Assembly: GCA_028697875.1 (NCBI GenBank) | Contig: JAQVEQ010000039.1 | Span: 1-17,115, forward strand | Length of the DNA: 17,115 nt | Reading direction: 5' to 3' | Source: Novosphingobium sp. | GTDB lineage: Bacteria; Pseudomonadota; Alphaproteobacteria; Sphingomonadales; Sphingomonadaceae | Part shown: piece by piece, positions 1-7,584 of the stretch | How the letters are laid out: every line of letters begins with the position of its first letter | Position numbering within the stretch: the stretch's first letter is position 1 | Position numbers and translations under genes: made by a program | Notes under the pieces: model-generated | Told to the model about the DNA's origin: nothing | Databases searched by the model: none | Seen by the model: only the letters and a program-made list of their open reading frames with translations

Positions 1-1034
1 AGGTCAAGCTGCTGGAGACGATCGACGCCGCCGCCCGCGCGCGCGACCCGCGCGTGGCGCAAGTCACCGCCTCGCTGTCCGGCAGCTGGAGCGTGGTCGA
101 GATCGTGCGTGCCGACGGCTTCGTCGCGCACGACATCCGCCCGCTGGTGCGGCTCAATGTCGGGATCGTGGCCGAACAGAACGGGCGGCGCGAAACCGGC
201 AACTTCGGCATGGGCGGGCGCTGGCTCTACGACGACCTGTTCAAGCCGGAAAACTGGAACCACGCGATCGACACCGCCCTGGGCCATGCGCTGACCAACC
301 TCGAAAGTGTGCCCGCGCCCGCTGGCGAGATGACCGTGCTGCTCGGCCCCGGCTGGCCCGGTGTGCTGCTGCACGAGGCGGTCGGGCACGGGCTGGAAGG
401 CGATTTCAACCGCAAGGGGACCAGCGCCTTTTCCGGCCGCATCGGCGAACGCGTCGGCGCGCCGGGCGTGACGGTGGTCGACGACGGCTCCATCGCCGGG
501 CGGCGCGGCTCGCTTTCCATCGACGACGAAGGCACGCCCACGGGCGAGACCGTGCTGATCGAGGACGGCATTCTCAAGGGCTACATGCAGGACCGCCTCA
601 ACGCCCGCCTGATGGGGGTGGAGCCGACCGGCAACGGCCGGCGCGAGGACTATGCCCATGCCCCGATGCCGCGCATGACCAACACCTTTATGCGGGGCGG
701 CAACGACGATCCGGGCGAATTGCTGGGCCGGATCAAGAACGGAATCTTCGCCAAGAGCTTCGGCGGCGGCCAGGTCGACATCGTGTCGGGCAAGTTCGTG
801 TTCTCCTGCACCGAGGCCTACAAGGTGGAGAACGGCAAGCTCGGCGCCCCGATCAAGGGCGCGACCCTGATCGGCGACGGGCCCAGCGTGCTCACCCGCG
901 TCACCGGCATCGGCAACGACATGGCGCTGGACGAAGGCGTGGGCGTATGCGGCAAGGGCGGGCAAAGCGTGCCCGCGGGCGTCGGCCAGCCGACCCTGCT
1001 GATCGAAGGGCTGACCGTGGGCGGAACGGGTTAG
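1..1034 (+). CDS. tldD: TldD-family zinc metalloprotease, C-terminal part (5' truncated by window)
   Basis: The reading frame is already open at base 3 and continues to a TAG at 1032-1034, so about 343 residues are present of a family that is usually near 480; the N-terminus lies outside the window. TldD pairs with PmbA/TldE to form a cytoplasmic metalloprotease that degrades unfolded or flexible peptides and matures some modified peptides. The diagnostic zinc motif HEAVGH is encoded at 372-389 and followed by the typical GLEGD. The end of the protein carries the family's CGKGGQ...VGQPTLLI...LTVGG block. An internal GTG at 54 could be taken as a start but lies in conserved TldD sequence (the segment ending in ASLSG), so it is not the true start. 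No PmbA/TldE partner is in the window. Identification is from motif and overall recognition. Confidence 0.95.
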   Translation, partial: VKLLETIDAAARARDPRVAQVTASLSGSWSVVEIVRADGFVAHDIRPLVRLNVGIVAEQNGRRETGNFGMGGRWLYDDLFKPENWNHAIDTALGHALTNLESVPAPAGEMTVLLGPGWPGVLLHEAVGHGLEGDFNRKGTSAFSGRIGERVGAPGVTVVDDGSIAGRRGSLSIDDEGTPTGETVLIEDGILKGYMQDRLNARLMGVEPTGNGRREDYAHAPMPRMTNTFMRGGNDDPGELLGRIKNGIFAKSFGGGQVDIVSGKFVFSCTEAYKVENGKLGAPIKGATLIGDGPSVLTRVTGIGNDMALDEGVGVCGKGGQSVPAGVGQPTLLIEGLTVGGTG

Positions 1035-1054
1035 GCGCAGAGCGCACGGGCATC

Positions 1055-1069
1055 CGCAGCGGGGCTGCG
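1055..1069 (+). terminator. Short hairpin after tldD (weak terminator candidate)
   Basis: CGCAGC, GGG, GCTGCG forms a perfect 6-bp stem with a 3-nt loop, 20 bases after the tldD stop. No T-run follows, so intrinsic termination is doubtful. It may only mark the 3' end of the tldD message. Confidence 0.25.
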
Positions 1070-1129
1070 CGAGTCAGCCACGGTTCAGATGGCGAGGGGC
1101 AAGGTTCCTGTTTCCATGGGAGAATACAG

Positions 1130-1546
1130 ATGCGTAAGATCTTTTCTGCCCTCGCCGCCATTGGCGCCGCGGGCGCCCTTGTCCTTGGCGGCACTGCCGC
1201 GACGGCCGGCACGACCCGCGCAGAGAAGGGCGAAGCCCGTCTCCAGAAAATGCTCGAAGGCCGCGTCGCCGGCGAACCGCAGAGCTGCATCACCACCCTG
1301 GGGCCGGACCGGCTGCAGGTGATCGACGGGACAGCCGTCGTCTACGACGGGGGCAAGACGATCTACGTCGCGCGTCCCAGTTCCCCGGACCAGCTCAGCC
1401 GCGACGACATTCTCGTGATCGAACGCCATAGCGGCAGCCAGCTGTGCAACACCGACATCATCCGGACGATGGACCGTTCCGCCGGTTTCATGACCGGGGT
1501 GGTGTTCCTCGACCGCTTCGTACCCTACACCAAGGTCGAGAACTGA
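1130..1546 (+). CDS. Small exported protein with two cysteines, hypothetical
   Basis: This is a 138-residue protein of unknown function. It begins with a clear Sec signal peptide: MRKIF, a hydrophobic alanine/glycine-rich core to about residue 22, and a likely signal peptidase I cut after ATA near residue 26. The mature part of about 112 residues has exactly two cysteines (C53 and C106) and a stretch VIDGTAVVYDGG...IYVARP. I recall similar small periplasmic proteins from sphingomonads, without a function. The ATG at 1130 is chosen because GGGAGA (1118-1123) sits 6 nt upstream and because the signal peptide starts there; an upstream extension in the same frame would overlap tldD and bury the signal. 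It lies 95 bp after tldD and converges on the short-chain dehydrogenase with 9 bp between stops. The paired cysteines could form a disulfide in the oxidising periplasm. Confidence 0.8.
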   Translation: MRKIFSALAAIGAAGALVLGGTAATAGTTRAEKGEARLQKMLEGRVAGEPQSCITTLGPDRLQVIDGTAVVYDGGKTIYVARPSSPDQLSRDDILVIERHSGSQLCNTDIIRTMDRSAGFMTGVVFLDRFVPYTKVEN

Positions 1547-1555
1547 ACGACGGGC

Positions 1556-2371
1556 TCAATTGACGCCGGGTGAGCGCCCGCCGTCGATCCGGAAATTCGC
1601 GCCGTTGACGAAGTCGGCCAGCGGACTGCACAGGTAGGCGACCATCGCGCCGATGTCGCGCACTTGCCCCACGCGGTCGACCGTCTGGTGCAGGAGGTTT
1701 TCCAGCGCCCATTTCTGCGTCCTCGCGCGGTCGTTCTCCCAGCCCTTCTGCGCGGCGATGTTGTCGAACCATTCGTCCACTGCCGGCGTCGCGATCATGC
1801 CGGGGCTGACCGTGTTGGCGGTGACCCCGGTCATCGCATAGGCGCGCGACAGGCTGACCGTGAGATTGGCGATCGCCGCCTTGGCCGCGGCGTAATGCGG
1901 GATGCCCGCGTTGGGCGAATTGGCGGCGGAACTGGCGAACTGGATCAGCCGGCCCCAACCCCGTTCCTTCATTGCCGGGGCCAGCAGGCGGACCATGCGC
2001 ACGGTGGCGACGGCGTTCTTGTTGTAGGTGTCGATCCAGTCTTCGGGGGCCGCGCCGTCCCATTCGACCGTCCCGGCATCGCTGGAACGGCCGCCCGCAT
2101 TGTTCACCAGGATGTCGATCCCGCCGAACGCGGCCAGTGCGGCGTCGGCCGTGGCCCTGGCGCCATCGTCGGTGGCAAGGTCGCCGATCGCCAGCGCGAC
2201 GTCATGGCCTTTGCCGCGAAGGTCCGCCACGACGGCTTCGGCCCGCTGGCGGTTGCGGCCATGGACGACGACTTGCACGCCTTCCTCGGCCAAGACTTCG
2301 GCAATGCCGATCCCGATGCCGGAACTCGATCCGGTAACGAGCGCGCGCTTGCCGGCCAGTTGCAGGTCCAT
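1556..2371 (-). CDS. Short-chain dehydrogenase/reductase (SDR), NAD(P)-dependent oxidoreductase
   Basis: This 271-residue protein is a classical SDR, a Rossmann-fold cytoplasmic oxidoreductase using NAD(H) or NADP(H). Visible motifs are the dinucleotide-binding TGSSSGIG (residues 13-20), NNAG (90-93), the catalytic-serine region around S147/S148, the active-site Y160-x3-K164, and SPG at 189-191. All catalytic positions are intact. The substrate cannot be told from sequence; the overall look is FabG-like, but SDR substrate naming from homology is unreliable. The ATG at 2371 is supported by AGGAGA (complement of 2378-2383) 6 nt upstream. It lies 107 bp downstream of guaA on the same strand and could be read through from it or have its own promoter. 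Its stop is 9 bp from that of the convergent exported-protein gene. Confidence 0.9.
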   Translation of the reverse strand: MDLQLAGKRALVTGSSSGIGIGIAEVLAEEGVQVVVHGRNRQRAEAVVADLRGKGHDVALAIGDLATDDGARATADAALAAFGGIDILVNNAGGRSSDAGTVEWDGAAPEDWIDTYNKNAVATVRMVRLLAPAMKERGWGRLIQFASSAANSPNAGIPHYAAAKAAIANLTVSLSRAYAMTGVTANTVSPGMIATPAVDEWFDNIAAQKGWENDRARTQKWALENLLHQTVDRVGQVRDIGAMVAYLCSPLADFVNGANFRIDGGRSPGVN

Positions 2372-2478
2372 GATCCATCTCCTCTTCCGCCGTGAGGATG
2401 CGGCGGGAGGGGGATGGGGCGCAATCGCATGCTTGCCGCTTCCGGGTGGGCGGACGCGGGAATGACGGGACTAGCGGA

Positions 2479-4041
2479 TCATTCCCACTCGATCGTGCCC
2501 GGCGGCTTCGACGTATAGTCGTAGACCACGCGGTTGATGCCCTTGACCTCGTTGATGATCCGGGTCGCGACGCGGCTGAGGAAGCTGGCGTCGAAGGGAT
2601 AGATGTCGGCGGTCATGCCGTCGGTGCTGGTGACCGCGCGCAGGGCGCAGACGCTGTCGTAGGTCCGCCCGTCGCCCATCACGCCCACGGTGCGTACCGG
2701 GAGCAGCACGGCGAAGGCCTGCCAGATCGCGTCGTAGAGCCCGGCGTTGCGGATTTCCTCAAGGTAGACCGCGTCGGCCTTGCGCAGGATGTCGCAGCGT
2801 TCCTTGCTCACTTCGCCGGGGATGCGGATGGCAAGGCCCGGGCCGGGGAACGGGTGGCGGCCGACGAACACTTCGGGCAGGCCCAGTTCGCGGCCCAGTT
2901 CGCGGACTTCGTCCTTGAACAGTTCGCGCAAGGGTTCGACCAGCTGCATGTTCATCCGCTCGGGCAACCCGCCGACGTTGTGGTGGCTCTTGATCGTGAC
3001 CGATGGGCCGCCGGTGAAGGAAACGCTCTCGATCACGTCGGGGTAGAGCGTGCCCTGGGCCAGGAAGTCGGCCCCGCCGATCTTCTTCGCTTCGTCCTCG
3101 AACACGTCGATGAAGGTCTTGCCGATGAACTTGCGCTTCTTTTCCGGGTCGGTGACTCCGGCGAGGCCGTTCATGAACAGCGTTTCCGCGTCCACGTGGA
3201 CCAGCGGGATATTGTAGTGGCCCTTGAACAGGCTGACGACCTGTTCCGCCTCGCCCATGCGCATCAGCCCGTGGTCGACGAAGACGCAGGTCAGCTGGTC
3301 GCCGATCGCCTCGTGGATCAGCACGGCGGCCACGGCGCTGTCGACGCCGCCGGACAGGCCGCAGATCACCTTGCCGTCACCCACCTGGGCGCGGATTTCC
3401 TCGATCTTGGTCTTGCGGAATTCGGCCATGGTCCAGTCGCCGGCGAGGCCGCAGACATGGCGCACGAAATTGGCCAGCAGCTTGGCCCCGTCGGGCGTGT
3501 GGACCACTTCGGGGTGGAACTGCATGGCGTAGATGCGCCGTTCGTCGTCGGCGATCACGGCAAAGGGCGCGCCGGGGCTGGATGCGACCGGGCGGAAGCC
3601 GGGGGCGAGCCGGGTGACCTTGTCGCCGTGGCTCATCCACACCTGGTGGCTTTCGTCCTTGTGCCACAGGCCGTCGAACAGCACGCAGCTGTCTTCGATC
3701 GCGATGAAGGCGCGGCCGAATTCGCCCGCGTCGCCCGCCAGCACTTCGCCGCCCAGCTGGTGCATCAGCGCCTGCTGGCCGTAACAGATGCCGAGCATCG
3801 GCAGCCCGCTTTCGAGAATCGCCTGCGGGATGCGCGGGCCGTCCGCCTCGGTGACGGAAGCGGGACCGCCCGAAAGGATGATGCCCTTGGGCTTCATCCG
3901 CCTGAAGGCTTCCTCGGCGCTGCCGAAGGGGGCGATTTCGGAATAGACGCCGGCCTCACGCACGCGGCGGGCGATGAGCTGGGTCACCTGGCTGCCGAAA
4001 TCGACGATCAGGATGGAATCGGGGAGATGCTGCGGGTCCAT
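2479..4041 (-). CDS. guaA: GMP synthase (glutamine-hydrolysing)
   Basis: The 520-residue product matches full-length GuaA, which converts XMP, ATP and glutamine to GMP in the last step of de novo guanine nucleotide synthesis. The N-terminal class I glutamine amidotransferase domain starts with DFGSQVTQLIARR, has the nucleophile C86 in GICYGQQ and the partners H176/E178 in QFHPE. The ATP-pyrophosphatase domain has the PP-loop SGGVDS (230-235), and the C-terminal dimerisation domain ends in the conserved KPPGTIEWE. The ATG at 4041 places the conserved IVDFGSQ at the expected distance. No strong Shine-Dalgarno precedes it, and a small stem-loop (4043-4059) sits directly before the start codon. 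Its promoter must lie in the short region shared with the divergent transporter gene, or transcription enters from beyond it. Confidence 0.98.
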   Translation of the reverse strand: MDPQHLPDSILIVDFGSQVTQLIARRVREAGVYSEIAPFGSAEEAFRRMKPKGIILSGGPASVTEADGPRIPQAILESGLPMLGICYGQQALMHQLGGEVLAGDAGEFGRAFIAIEDSCVLFDGLWHKDESHQVWMSHGDKVTRLAPGFRPVASSPGAPFAVIADDERRIYAMQFHPEVVHTPDGAKLLANFVRHVCGLAGDWTMAEFRKTKIEEIRAQVGDGKVICGLSGGVDSAVAAVLIHEAIGDQLTCVFVDHGLMRMGEAEQVVSLFKGHYNIPLVHVDAETLFMNGLAGVTDPEKKRKFIGKTFIDVFEDEAKKIGGADFLAQGTLYPDVIESVSFTGGPSVTIKSHHNVGGLPERMNMQLVEPLRELFKDEVRELGRELGLPEVFVGRHPFPGPGLAIRIPGEVSKERCDILRKADAVYLEEIRNAGLYDAIWQAFAVLLPVRTVGVMGDGRTYDSVCALRAVTSTDGMTADIYPFDASFLSRVATRIINEVKGINRVVYDYTSKPPGTIEWE

Positions 4042-4127
4042 CCCGACCCGTTAGGTCGGCGCCGCGTAGCTGTCCAGCCATGCGTGCGCCACTTCCCCGG
4101 GCGGGCGCTTCCGGCTAGGGCGCATGG
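4042..4127. promoter_or_regulatory. Short divergent intergenic region between guaA and the YhhQ-type gene
   Basis: Only 86 bp separate the divergent start codons, so promoters for both genes probably lie here or within the opposing gene. I see no convincing -35/-10 pair. CCGACC (4043-4048) and GGTCGG (4054-4059) form a perfect 6-bp stem with a 5-nt loop immediately upstream of the guaA ATG, where a Shine-Dalgarno would be expected. A 24-codon minus-strand reading frame (4126 down to 4051) fills most of the gap and ends 9 nt before guaA. Confidence 0.35.
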
Positions 4128-4790
4128 ATGGAAAACGCCCGTCCCATTGCCCCTTCGCTGCTGGGGCTGGTGCCGCTCTACGGCGGGCTGACAGTGCTGA
4201 CCGGCTTTCTCGGCAACAAGCAGCTCGATCTCGGGCCGCTGGCGATGGAATCGGGCCTGCTCGCCTATATCGGGGTGGTCGCGCTGTCGTCGGCCGTGGC
4301 CGAACTGCACGGGCGCAAGCTGGCCGACCGGCTGGTGCTGTTCGGCTTCCTGCCGGTGCTGGTCTCTATGGCGCTGATCGCGCTGGTTCTGGCCTTGCCC
4401 GCCAGCCCGAAGATGCCCGCCGCGCGGCTGGAGGCGTTCGATACGATTCTGGGGCAGAGCCCGCGAATCATGATTGCGGGGATCGCCGCCTATTTCGTTT
4501 CGGTCTTCCTCAACGTGCGCGTCTTCTCGTACTTGCGCGGGCGCGAAAACGCGGGCCGCAAGGACGGCGGCGCGGCGCTGATGGCGCGTGGGGCGATCGC
4601 GTCCGCCATCGCGCAGACAGTCGATGGATTGATTTTTATCACGATCGCCTTCTACGGCGTGTTTCCGATTCTCCCGCTGCTGGCGGGGCAGATCGCGGCA
4701 AAGATTGTTTTGAGCCTGACCGTGGTCCCCATACTGATCCGCCTTGCGGTCGGCTGGGGCCGCAAGCTCGATGGAAGGATGGCGGCATGA
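4128..4790 (+). CDS. yhhQ: Queuosine precursor transporter, YhhQ/VUT family
   Basis: This is a 220-residue integral inner-membrane protein with about six hydrophobic segments. Family hallmarks seen are the N-terminal NKQLDLGPLAMESGLLAY block, the SSAVAELHGRK loop (about residues 54-64), the FLNVRVFSYLR segment, and the late block QTVDGLIFITIAFYGVF followed by LLAGQIAAKI. YhhQ/VUT proteins import queuine-pathway precursors (preQ0/preQ1) used to make the queuosine wobble base of tRNA. The ATG at 4128 has AGGG (4117-4120) 7 nt upstream. The ATG at 4124 is in another frame (the one used later by argB). The stop TGA shares four bases with the argB start (ATGA, 4787-4790), so the two are very likely translated together. 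Family assignment is from recognition; transport specificity is inferred from the family. Confidence 0.8.
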   Translation: MENARPIAPSLLGLVPLYGGLTVLTGFLGNKQLDLGPLAMESGLLAYIGVVALSSAVAELHGRKLADRLVLFGFLPVLVSMALIALVLALPASPKMPAARLEAFDTILGQSPRIMIAGIAAYFVSVFLNVRVFSYLRGRENAGRKDGGAALMARGAIASAIAQTVDGLIFITIAFYGVFPILPLLAGQIAAKIVLSLTVVPILIRLAVGWGRKLDGRMAA

Positions 4791-5686
4791 ATGCTGGTGA
4801 CAACAAGGCGATGCTCGCCAAGGCGGAAGTGCTGATCGAGGCACTGCCCTACATGCGGCGCTATGCCGGCAAGACCTTCGTCGTGAAGTACGGCGGCCAT
4901 GCCATGGGCGATCCGGCCGCCGCCCGCGATTTCGCGCAGGACATCGTGCTGTTGAAGGCGGTCGGTATCAACCCGGTGGTGGTCCACGGCGGCGGCCCGC
5001 AGATCGGGGCGATGCTGAAGAAGCTGGGCGTCGAATCGACTTTCATCGATGGGCTGCGCGTGACCGACAAGGCGACTGCCGAAGTGGCCGAAATGGTCCT
5101 GTCGGGCGCGATCAACAAGGAACTGGTCGGCTGGATCGCCAGCGCCGGCGGCAAGGCGCTGGGCATTTCGGGCAAGGACGGGGGCATGGTCACCGCGACC
5201 AAGGTCACCCGCACGACCAAGGACCCGGACAGCAATATCGAACAGGCAATCGACCTCGGCTTCGTCGGCGAGCCGAGCCATGTCGACACGACCATCCTCG
5301 AAACCGCCAGCAAGGCGGGGATGATCCCGGTGGTCGCCCCGATCGGCGGGGGCGAGGACGGGCATACCTATAACATCAATGCCGACACCATGGCCGGCGC
5401 GGTGGCGGCGGCGCTGGGCGCGTCGCGGCTGTTCCTGCTGACCGACGTGCCGGGCGTGCTCGACAAGGACAAGAACCTGCTGACCGATCTGCGCCCGGCG
5501 GACGTCGCGCGGCTCAAGGCCGACGGCACGATTACTGGCGGGATGATCCCCAAGCTGGAAACCTGCGTCCATGCGGTCGAGGCCGGCTGCGAGGCGGCGG
5601 TCGTGCTCGACGGACGGGTGCCGCATGCCATGCTGCTGGAAATCTTCACTTCGAAGGGTGCGGGTACGTTGATTCGCGCCGGTTGA
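4787..5686 (+). CDS. argB: Acetylglutamate kinase
   Basis: This 299-residue amino-acid-kinase-family enzyme phosphorylates N-acetylglutamate in the second step of arginine synthesis. Motifs in order are VVKYGGHAMG with lysine K34 at the phosphate-binding start, HGGGPQIG (67-74), a substrate-binding INAD (197-200) in TYNINADTMAGAVAAAL, LLTDVPGV (218-225), and GGMIPKL (251-257). The frame is open much further upstream, but ATG 4787 is chosen because it overlaps the previous stop (ATGA), has GGAAGGA (4773-4779) 7 nt upstream, and starts protein-like sequence. About 30 residues including a predicted helix precede the core; such an N-terminal helix is found in arginine-inhibited hexameric acetylglutamate kinases, so feedback control by arginine is plausible but inferred. 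The 74-bp gap after it contains hairpins. Confidence 0.96.
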   Translation: MNAGDNKAMLAKAEVLIEALPYMRRYAGKTFVVKYGGHAMGDPAAARDFAQDIVLLKAVGINPVVVHGGGPQIGAMLKKLGVESTFIDGLRVTDKATAEVAEMVLSGAINKELVGWIASAGGKALGISGKDGGMVTATKVTRTTKDPDSNIEQAIDLGFVGEPSHVDTTILETASKAGMIPVVAPIGGGEDGHTYNINADTMAGAVAAALGASRLFLLTDVPGVLDKDKNLLTDLRPADVARLKADGTITGGMIPKLETCVHAVEAGCEAAVVLDGRVPHAMLLEIFTSKGAGTLIRAG

Positions 5687-5710
5687 TCCCGGAGGGCATC
5701 ATGCTCTAAC

Positions 5711-5740
5711 AGGCCCGGGCCTCCTGCGAGCATGGCTCGC
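5711..5740 (+). terminator. Palindrome plus hairpin after argB
   Basis: AGGCCCGGGCCT (5711-5722) is a perfect 12-bp palindrome. It is followed by GCGAGC, ATG, GCTCGC (5726-5740), a perfect 6-bp stem. No T-run follows. It lies 24 bp past the argB stop and just before the YggT ribosome-binding site, so it could end or weaken the argB message or protect its 3' end. Confidence 0.35.
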
Positions 5741-5760
5741 CTTCCAGGAAAGGGCACGCC

Positions 5761-6054
5761 TTGATTCTCATAACCATCGCCCAGATCCTCGACCTGCTGA
5801 TCTCGGTCGTCGTCACGCTGGTCATCATCCAGTTCGTCCTGGGGCTGCTGATCTCGTTCAACGTGGTCAATATGAGCAACCAGTTCGTCTCGGCCATCTG
5901 GACCGCGCTCAACGCCTTGCTCCAGCCGCTGCTGGCGCCGATCCGGCGGATCATGCCCAACACCGGTGCCATCGATTTCTCGCCGCTGGTCCTTATCATC
6001 GGCCTGCAGATCCTGCTGATTATCGTCACCAACCTGGCTTACAAATTCGCATGA
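5761..6054 (+). CDS. YggT-family small membrane protein
   Basis: This 97-residue protein is almost entirely hydrophobic. An N-terminal membrane segment (about residues 3-33) is followed by an amphipathic middle (SAIWTALNALLQPLLAPIRRIMP) and a second hydrophobic segment (about 73-92). The phrase P-x-x-G-x-IDFSPLV is characteristic of YggT (PF02325). Function is poorly known: YggT-family proteins have been tied to cation or osmotic stress tolerance and, in other lineages, cell-division or photosystem assembly. The start is TTG at 5761, supported by AGGAAAGGG (5746-5754) 6-7 nt upstream; there is no ATG in frame before residue 38. Its stop overlaps the folD start in ATGA (6051-6054), indicating translational coupling. 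Confidence 0.85.
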   Translation: MILITIAQILDLLISVVVTLVIIQFVLGLLISFNVVNMSNQFVSAIWTALNALLQPLLAPIRRIMPNTGAIDFSPLVLIIGLQILLIIVTNLAYKFA

Positions 6055-6947
6055 GCGCACAACTGATCGACGGGAAGGCCTTCGCCGAAGGCCTGCGGCA
6101 CAAGGTGGCGGCACTGGCCGCCGCATTCGAAGGCAAGGCCGGGCGCAAGGCGGGCCTGGCCGTGGTGCTGGTGGGCGAAGACCCGGCCAGCCAGGTCTAT
6201 GTCCGGTCCAAGGGCAAGCAGACGGTCGCCTGCGGCATGGCCAGCTTCGAGTACAAGCTGCCCGTCACCGCGAGCGAGGAAGAACTGCTGGCGCTGGTCG
6301 AACAGCTCAACAATGACCGTTCGGTCGACGGCATCCTGGTGCAACTGCCGCTGCCCGCCCACCTCGACGAACAGAAGGTCATCGCCACGATCGACCCGGA
6401 CAAGGACGTCGACGGGTTCCACGTCATCAATGCCGGGCGCCTTGCCGTGGGCCAGCCGGGTTTCGTGCCGTGCACGCCGCTCGGCTGCCTGATGCTGCTG
6501 AAGGACCGGCTGGGCGACCTGTCCGGCCTGGACGCGGTAGTGATCGGCCGCTCCAATATCGTCGGCAAGCCGATGGCCCAGTTGCTTGTCGCGGAAAGTT
6601 GCACTGTCACTGTCGCGCATAGCCGGACGAAGGACCTGCCTGCTGTCGTGCACCGCGCGGACATCGTGGTCGCCGCGGTCGGCCGCCCGGAAATGGTCAA
6701 GGCCGACTGGATCAAGCCCGGCGCGACCGTGATCGACGTCGGCATCAACCGCCTCCCGCCCGAACCGGGGCAAGACAAGGGGCGGCTGGTCGGCGATGTC
6801 GACTTCACCGGCGTGCGCGAAGTGGCCGGCGCGATAACTCCGGTGCCCGGCGGGGTCGGCCCGATGACGATCGCCGTGCTGCTGCGCAACGCGCTGGTCG
6901 CGGCCTATCGCAACGAAGGGCTGGAACTGGACCCGGACGCGCTGTGA
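6051..6947 (+). CDS. folD: Bifunctional methylenetetrahydrofolate dehydrogenase/methenyltetrahydrofolate cyclohydrolase
   Basis: This 298-residue cytoplasmic enzyme interconverts 5,10-methylene-THF and 10-formyl-THF, supplying one-carbon units for purines and formylmethionine. Key residues are in their usual places: Y50 and catalytic K54 in YVRSK, Q98 in VQLPLP, D121 in DVDGFH, the PCTPLG folate loop (140-145), the NADP-binding GRSNIVGKP (166-174) and PGGVGPMT (266-273). Length is typical. It begins inside the YggT stop (ATGA) and ends 1 nt before the MarC-family start, so all three look co-translated. The purine link to guaA across the divergent region may be coincidental. Confidence 0.97.
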   Translation: MSAQLIDGKAFAEGLRHKVAALAAAFEGKAGRKAGLAVVLVGEDPASQVYVRSKGKQTVACGMASFEYKLPVTASEEELLALVEQLNNDRSVDGILVQLPLPAHLDEQKVIATIDPDKDVDGFHVINAGRLAVGQPGFVPCTPLGCLMLLKDRLGDLSGLDAVVIGRSNIVGKPMAQLLVAESCTVTVAHSRTKDLPAVVHRADIVVAAVGRPEMVKADWIKPGATVIDVGINRLPPEPGQDKGRLVGDVDFTGVREVAGAITPVPGGVGPMTIAVLLRNALVAAYRNEGLELDPDAL

Positions 6948-6948
6948 C

Positions 6949-7575
6949 GTGATCGAACTGTTCTCCTCGGCTTTCGTGACCCTGTTCGTGGTCATCGATC
7001 CGCCGGGGTGCGCGCCGATCTTCGCGGGGCTCGTGAAGGACGCGGATACGCGCCACCAGCACGCGATGGCCATTCGCGCCAGCCTGGCCGCCACGCTGAT
7101 TCTCGTCGGTTTCGCCTTGTTCGGAGAGGAACTGCTCGCCGCGCTTCATATCGAACTGGCCGCCTTCCGCATCGCGGGCGGGATTCTGCTGTTCCTGATC
7201 GCGCTCGAAATGCTGTTCGAGAAGCGCACGCAACGGCGCGAACAGCGCGCTCAGCAGGTACGGAACAATTCCGCCGCGCTCGACGATGTCGCGGTCTTTC
7301 CCGTCGCCATGCCCATGCTGGCGGGACCGGGTGCGATCGCCTCGATCATGCTGCTGATGGCGCATGCCGAAGGGATGGCCGCGTCGCTGGCGGTGCTTGC
7401 GGCGCTCGGTGCGGTCATGGCCATCACGCTTGCGACGCTGCTTGCCGCAGCTCCGCTGCTGCGGCTCATGGGTGCGCAGGTCTCGTCCGTGATGACCCGG
7501 CTGCTGGGCCTGCTCCTCGCCGCGCTTGCCGCGCAGTTCGTGGTCGACGGGATCAAGGGCGCCTTCGGGATCTAG
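6949..7575 (+). CDS. MarC-family integral membrane protein (NAAT-type)
   Basis: This 208-residue protein has about six transmembrane segments and the MarC family signature: an N-terminal ELFSSAFVTLFVVIDPPGCAPIF and a later PVAMPMLAGPGAIASIMLL, with a membrane-embedded glycine/proline-rich turn. MarC members were once linked to multiple antibiotic resistance, but that role is not supported experimentally and the substrate is unknown. The GTG at 6949 follows the folD stop by a single base and gives the conserved N-terminus exactly; no good Shine-Dalgarno is seen, consistent with coupling to folD. Its TAG is 9 bp from the convergent LON-domain gene stop. A quasi-palindrome AGCCTG-T-CAGGCT spans the junction (7574-7586). 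Confidence 0.88.
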   Translation: MIELFSSAFVTLFVVIDPPGCAPIFAGLVKDADTRHQHAMAIRASLAATLILVGFALFGEELLAALHIELAAFRIAGGILLFLIALEMLFEKRTQRREQRAQQVRNNSAALDDVAVFPVAMPMLAGPGAIASIMLLMAHAEGMAASLAVLAALGAVMAITLATLLAAAPLLRLMGAQVSSVMTRLLGLLLAALAAQFVVDGIKGAFGI

Positions 7576-7584
7576 CCTGTCAGG

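Noticed and set aside
54..56. GTG at 54 as a genuine start of a short TldD
   Set aside because: The frame and TldD-like sequence extend upstream to the first bases of the window, so the gene is cut by the window edge rather than starting here.
1664..2395. Plus-strand open frame opposite the short-chain dehydrogenase
   Set aside because: Antisense shadow of an SDR with all catalytic motifs intact; composition is typical of a GC-rich shadow frame.
2392..4191. Long (599-codon) plus-strand open frame opposite guaA
   Set aside because: It is antisense to a complete, motif-perfect GuaA. Histidine/aspartate/valine-rich composition is what the reverse complement of GC-rich codons gives; no motif or domain is visible.
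4008..4844. Minus-strand frame across the YhhQ-type gene
   Set aside because: Gln/Arg/His-rich shadow; the plus strand encodes a convincing membrane protein with coupled overlap to argB.
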